Shown here: positions 60,701 through 64,000 of the stretch, in pieces
How the letters are laid out: each line of letters opens with the position of its first letter
Position numbering within the stretch: the first letter of the stretch is position 1
From: Trichoplax sp. H2
Lineage: Eukaryota > Placozoa > Uniplacotomia > Trichoplacea
NCBI GenBank assembly: GCA_003344405.1
Contig: NOWV01000221.1
Span: 1-64,000, forward strand
Reading direction: 5' to 3'
Length of the DNA: 64,000 bases
Position numbers and translations under genes: made by a program
Notes under the pieces: model-generated
What the model was told of the DNA's origin: nothing
What the model saw: only the letters and a program-made list of their open reading frames with translations
The model's database searches: none

Positions 60701-63700
60701 TAGGGATACAGAATTAATTAGAATATGGTATATTATGCATGCGTGCTGAAAAGGGGATTTGATGCGGAAATAATATCCCACAATGTGCAATGGATTAGCT
60801 GTAGAATTAAAGAAAATTATTGTAGCCCACCTTCCATACTACAGTTCGAATACTGGGAATAATAATGCGATGAATGATTGAGTTTACAAAAAGATTTTAG
60901 AGGCTATCGTTACTACCCATGATATTCCGATGAAAACATACGCGATATGTTCATGATCTGTTCTTGAACTGGTCGTTCCTAGATTAAATTCACGATAACT
61001 AAATATCTTCATCGTTGGCATCAATATGATATTGAACAGTTTTTTGACGAAACAGTTCGGGCTTTCTCGAAGCCCCTTTATCCCCTCTTCAATCAAATTT
61101 CTATTTATGAATGCTATCAAATACTTTTACTTCATGACAATAGACCAATAAACTATATTATAGGTATTTATACATAGATATCTATAATCCTGCACAAAGA
61201 TTAACTCCTTAAACTCCTATAGAAATTCTTTCATGATAGTAACCTACTAACAGAGGAAGTAACAAATTACAGCATTGCTGAAATGGATTATAATGTTAAT
61301 GGTTACTACTAACAAAACATGGATAGAATACTCATAGTGTCTCTGCTATTTTAATTCTCTATGAATAAGTATATAGCTAAGAATAAAATATGATTTGTAA
61401 GCGTTTATCGATTTGTAGGACTTGAACTGTTGTCTACATGTGAGTGAAGGCGGCAACATTTCGTGATAATGATTTTGATTACTCTAACACTGACCTAGTT
61501 TTAAGAACAGTTAATCAGTAACATTTCATGCTGTAACTATAATATACATTCTTAGCTAATAAAAATGAAGAAATGAGCTAGCGATTGATATACGAGTATT
61601 TTCAGAGTCAACATAATGGTATATTTCCGCTTAGAACAGTGCTACAGTTAGGTAGAGGTGTATTGTAATATCAAAAGCTAAAAATTTCTACTAGCGTAAA
61701 ACTATCTGCAACGCCGCATTTTATTGTACAATAATATACCAACTTCCATCATTTTGCTAATCAGGTGAGGAAAGTTATTAAATTCAGTACTGAATCAATA
61801 CTATTTCATTTAACAGTAACTTTATTACCGAATAAATGAAGAAAAACAAAGAATTGAGTTTAATACTTAGAATCAAAAACATGTCATTTCGATATTGAAT
61901 TCACGAAGGACTGATAGTAAAAAGCAGTCATATTTCTATTTTAGCCTTTTATACATGAACAATAAACCTATCAGTTGATTGCATACGATCAGTCATAAGC
62001 TAGATTATAGTCGAATAGTGTAATTTAAAATCCTAATCTATGTGAAATAAATTTTTTTTCATTTGCTTCATTACGTAGAATAAAAGTATTTACTTCATCT
62101 ATTTTACGATTTCCTATTACAGATATCTACGAATAAATAGTTTCAATAAACTTAGACAAGTGCTCTTAAACTAAGGAGTAGAGAGAAGGAGAAGATAAAA
62201 AGTCAATTGACTATAGTATTGCGTGTTTAAAATCTCATTTATTCGAAGTATGACATCAAATTATACCCGTATTAGCTTAATACCATAGAGAGTAAGATTG
62301 TTTATAATATTGTATAGCTATAGCCTTATCGATATTATTGGAATATAGTTGTTGAAATGTGTCAAAAATGTAACTATTACTAAAATTGGAAAGCTTGATT
62401 ATCTGTAGTATTCAACTTTATATAATGTAGTAAATGGAACAATAAGTTGAAAACGCTTTTCAGCTGCTACGATATAGATTTAGTGAGCATTGGATATGAA
62501 GCATGAAAATTTTAACGTTATGATAGAAACAGAGTTCAATTTCTGATCAAGCATCTCAGATACCGTGATATAATGCAATATTGAATTAATTTATTAATAA
62601 TATTCTTCTGCCTACGAGATATTACCCGTGGGAAAAAATGTCATCGAAAATTGTTATCACACAGTTTTGAGGAACCAATTACTAACAAATAGTTCGACAT
62701 AGAATAAGAAACGGATCGCTGCTATAATTTTCCTTGATAGGATTGCCAACTAATCTTGTATGCCCGTGTATTAATACCATTTTAGAAAGGTATTTCATTA
62801 TCATGACTTATATCTTTTATTCTTAGGGTGACAATTACTTCATAATTTTAATACTGTTACTATCACATTTCGATATGCATGATTATTCTTTATAGCATTT
62901 TATTAATAGCTTTATTTTCTTCTATTTCTACCGTCTCATTCGTAAAATTGCTTGAGCAAATTCTTGGATGATAAGTGAAACAAATCAAAGTGTTTTTCTG
63001 TTGTTGAATAATGGTAATCTAACGTAGCGTAATTCAGTGGCCTACTTTCTTAGCTTCCTTTACCTCATGCTGGTATAGTAGTTTTGCATACGTACAGTTA
63101 AAACTAATAGATGCGTTAATTTGCTTCTTTTTATATTTCTGAACATGAGTTTTTTCTTCATATTCAATTCCTTAATATTAGCAGGTCTACCAATGACAGA
63201 CATGACCATATTGATGGCAGTTATAAATAAACAATATTATAGTGAAATGTACTTAACTTTTAATGAGACAAGCAAATGTATAACCTGTAAAATAAACTAC
63301 TTTCCACGATGGTATACAAATCAATTCATAGTTTATCTAGACAGGAAAGGATGAGAGTTTATAAATTTAGTCCAGCCTTTTCTAGCGTTTGAAATAAATT
63401 CATATCTATGGAACAGATATCATGAAACAATCTTTATGAGGATTATAATTCTGCAACTCCAATGCTAGGTGCTAAGTATGGATGCAGTTGAGCTTTAATA
63501 TTACAATTACGGTACGATTTCACGTTATATATGAACGAGGCCTACCCATCTTTAATAGGATTTACTATTATATAAAAGATTCATGTCAAGATTGAGTGTA
63601 AGAAAGTGTACTTGTTGATTAACGATTCTAAGTTCCATACGTAAAGATAGTTTTAACTAGAAAGTTCAATTTATGGGCTTCATCTCGACATTCAATTCAT

Positions 63701-64000
63701 TTTTTGAGATATTTTAATATGAAATCCATAGAATAAATAGGCTAAGAAGTATATCATCAGTTCCTTGAACGAACAATTACATCAAGAGAAAATGTGTTCA
63801 TCGATTTGAATCATAAAAACTAATGCGTAAAATTTTTGATATAGCCGATCGTTCACAAAGTCCATAATGGATAATTATTTCTTAGTAAATACATTCAAGA
63901 CACAAAAGGAAAAATAATACCGATTGCCATTCTCCGAAGATAGGATCAGTATCAATACTTTAAAACGTTATCCTATCCCTATATGTTTAATGCGTAATCA
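57800..64000. other. Intergenic or first-intron DNA, no gene recognised
   Basis: More than 6 kb upstream of the known part of the G-alpha gene. It may hold its first exon and promoter, but I could not find a frame matching a G-alpha N-terminus ending before a donor. Short open frames (59234-59467 minus, 59963-60196 plus, 60884-61120 minus, 63121-63354 plus, each about 77 codons) show no recognised motif and no splice chain. An AAC-rich low-complexity stretch lies at about 58664-58699. Confidence 0.5.

Noticed and set aside
59234-61120. Three open frames of about 77 codons (59234-59467, 59963-60196, 60884-61120)
   Set aside because: Read for G-alpha N-terminus, receptor helices and other families without success. 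Lengths are ordinary for chance frames in a region this size.
1-64000. tRNA, rRNA, CRISPR, bacterial operon and intact transposon signals
   Set aside because: No clover-leaf with a conserved TTCGAA-type loop, no regularly spaced repeats, and no transposase or reverse-transcriptase frames were found when reading both strands.

Overview
This is a eukaryotic window: AT-rich, intron-dense nuclear DNA with GT-AG (and two GC-AG) introns, mostly about 80 to 400 bases long. It contains no operons or bacterial signals. The gene set is a secreted EGF/cadherin-like glycoprotein, a tropomyosin-like coiled coil, an axonemal dynein heavy chain and a heterotrimeric G-protein alpha subunit. This fits an early-branching animal with a compact AT-rich genome. 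A placozoan of the Trichoplax type is my best guess, by inference only. Four runs of 20 N mark scaffold gaps, and each gap is flanked by sequence that also occurs across it, so local order at the gaps is not reliable.

Layout. (1) 2489-12391, minus strand: a gene of 14 to 15 exons for a large secreted glycoprotein with a signal peptide, Cys-rich/EGF modules, a cadherin-like module ending in RWKR, a long DUF11-like repeat region, a Ser/Thr-rich mucin-like stretch and a C-terminal part with a weak propeller-like motif. (2) 12392-17202: no gene recognised; one gap with duplicated flanks. (3) 17203-17994, plus strand: an intronless 263-residue tropomyosin-like coiled-coil gene. (4) 17995-25040: no gene recognised; two gaps and a duplicated block of about 0.9 kb with foldback sequences. 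(5) 25041-53531, plus strand: a complete single-headed axonemal dynein heavy chain gene. I resolved it into 95 exons whose phases all agree (12,897 coding bases, 4,298 residues). (6) 53532-55906: mostly empty, with one coding-looking but interrupted stretch on the minus strand. (7) 55907-57799, minus strand: seven exons of a Gi/o-like G-alpha subunit from the P-loop to the stop codon; the N-terminal exon was not found. (8) 57800-64000: no gene recognised.

The genes are not an operon and have no obvious shared pathway. The dynein implies motile cilia, the G-alpha implies receptor signalling, and the long glycoprotein is probably extracellular. I found no clearly new multi-gene system. The most unusual items are the architecture of the glycoprotein, the G-alpha C-terminus without the pertussis-toxin cysteine, two GC-AG introns in the dynein gene, and the duplicated foldback-containing block at 19.8-23.3 kb.
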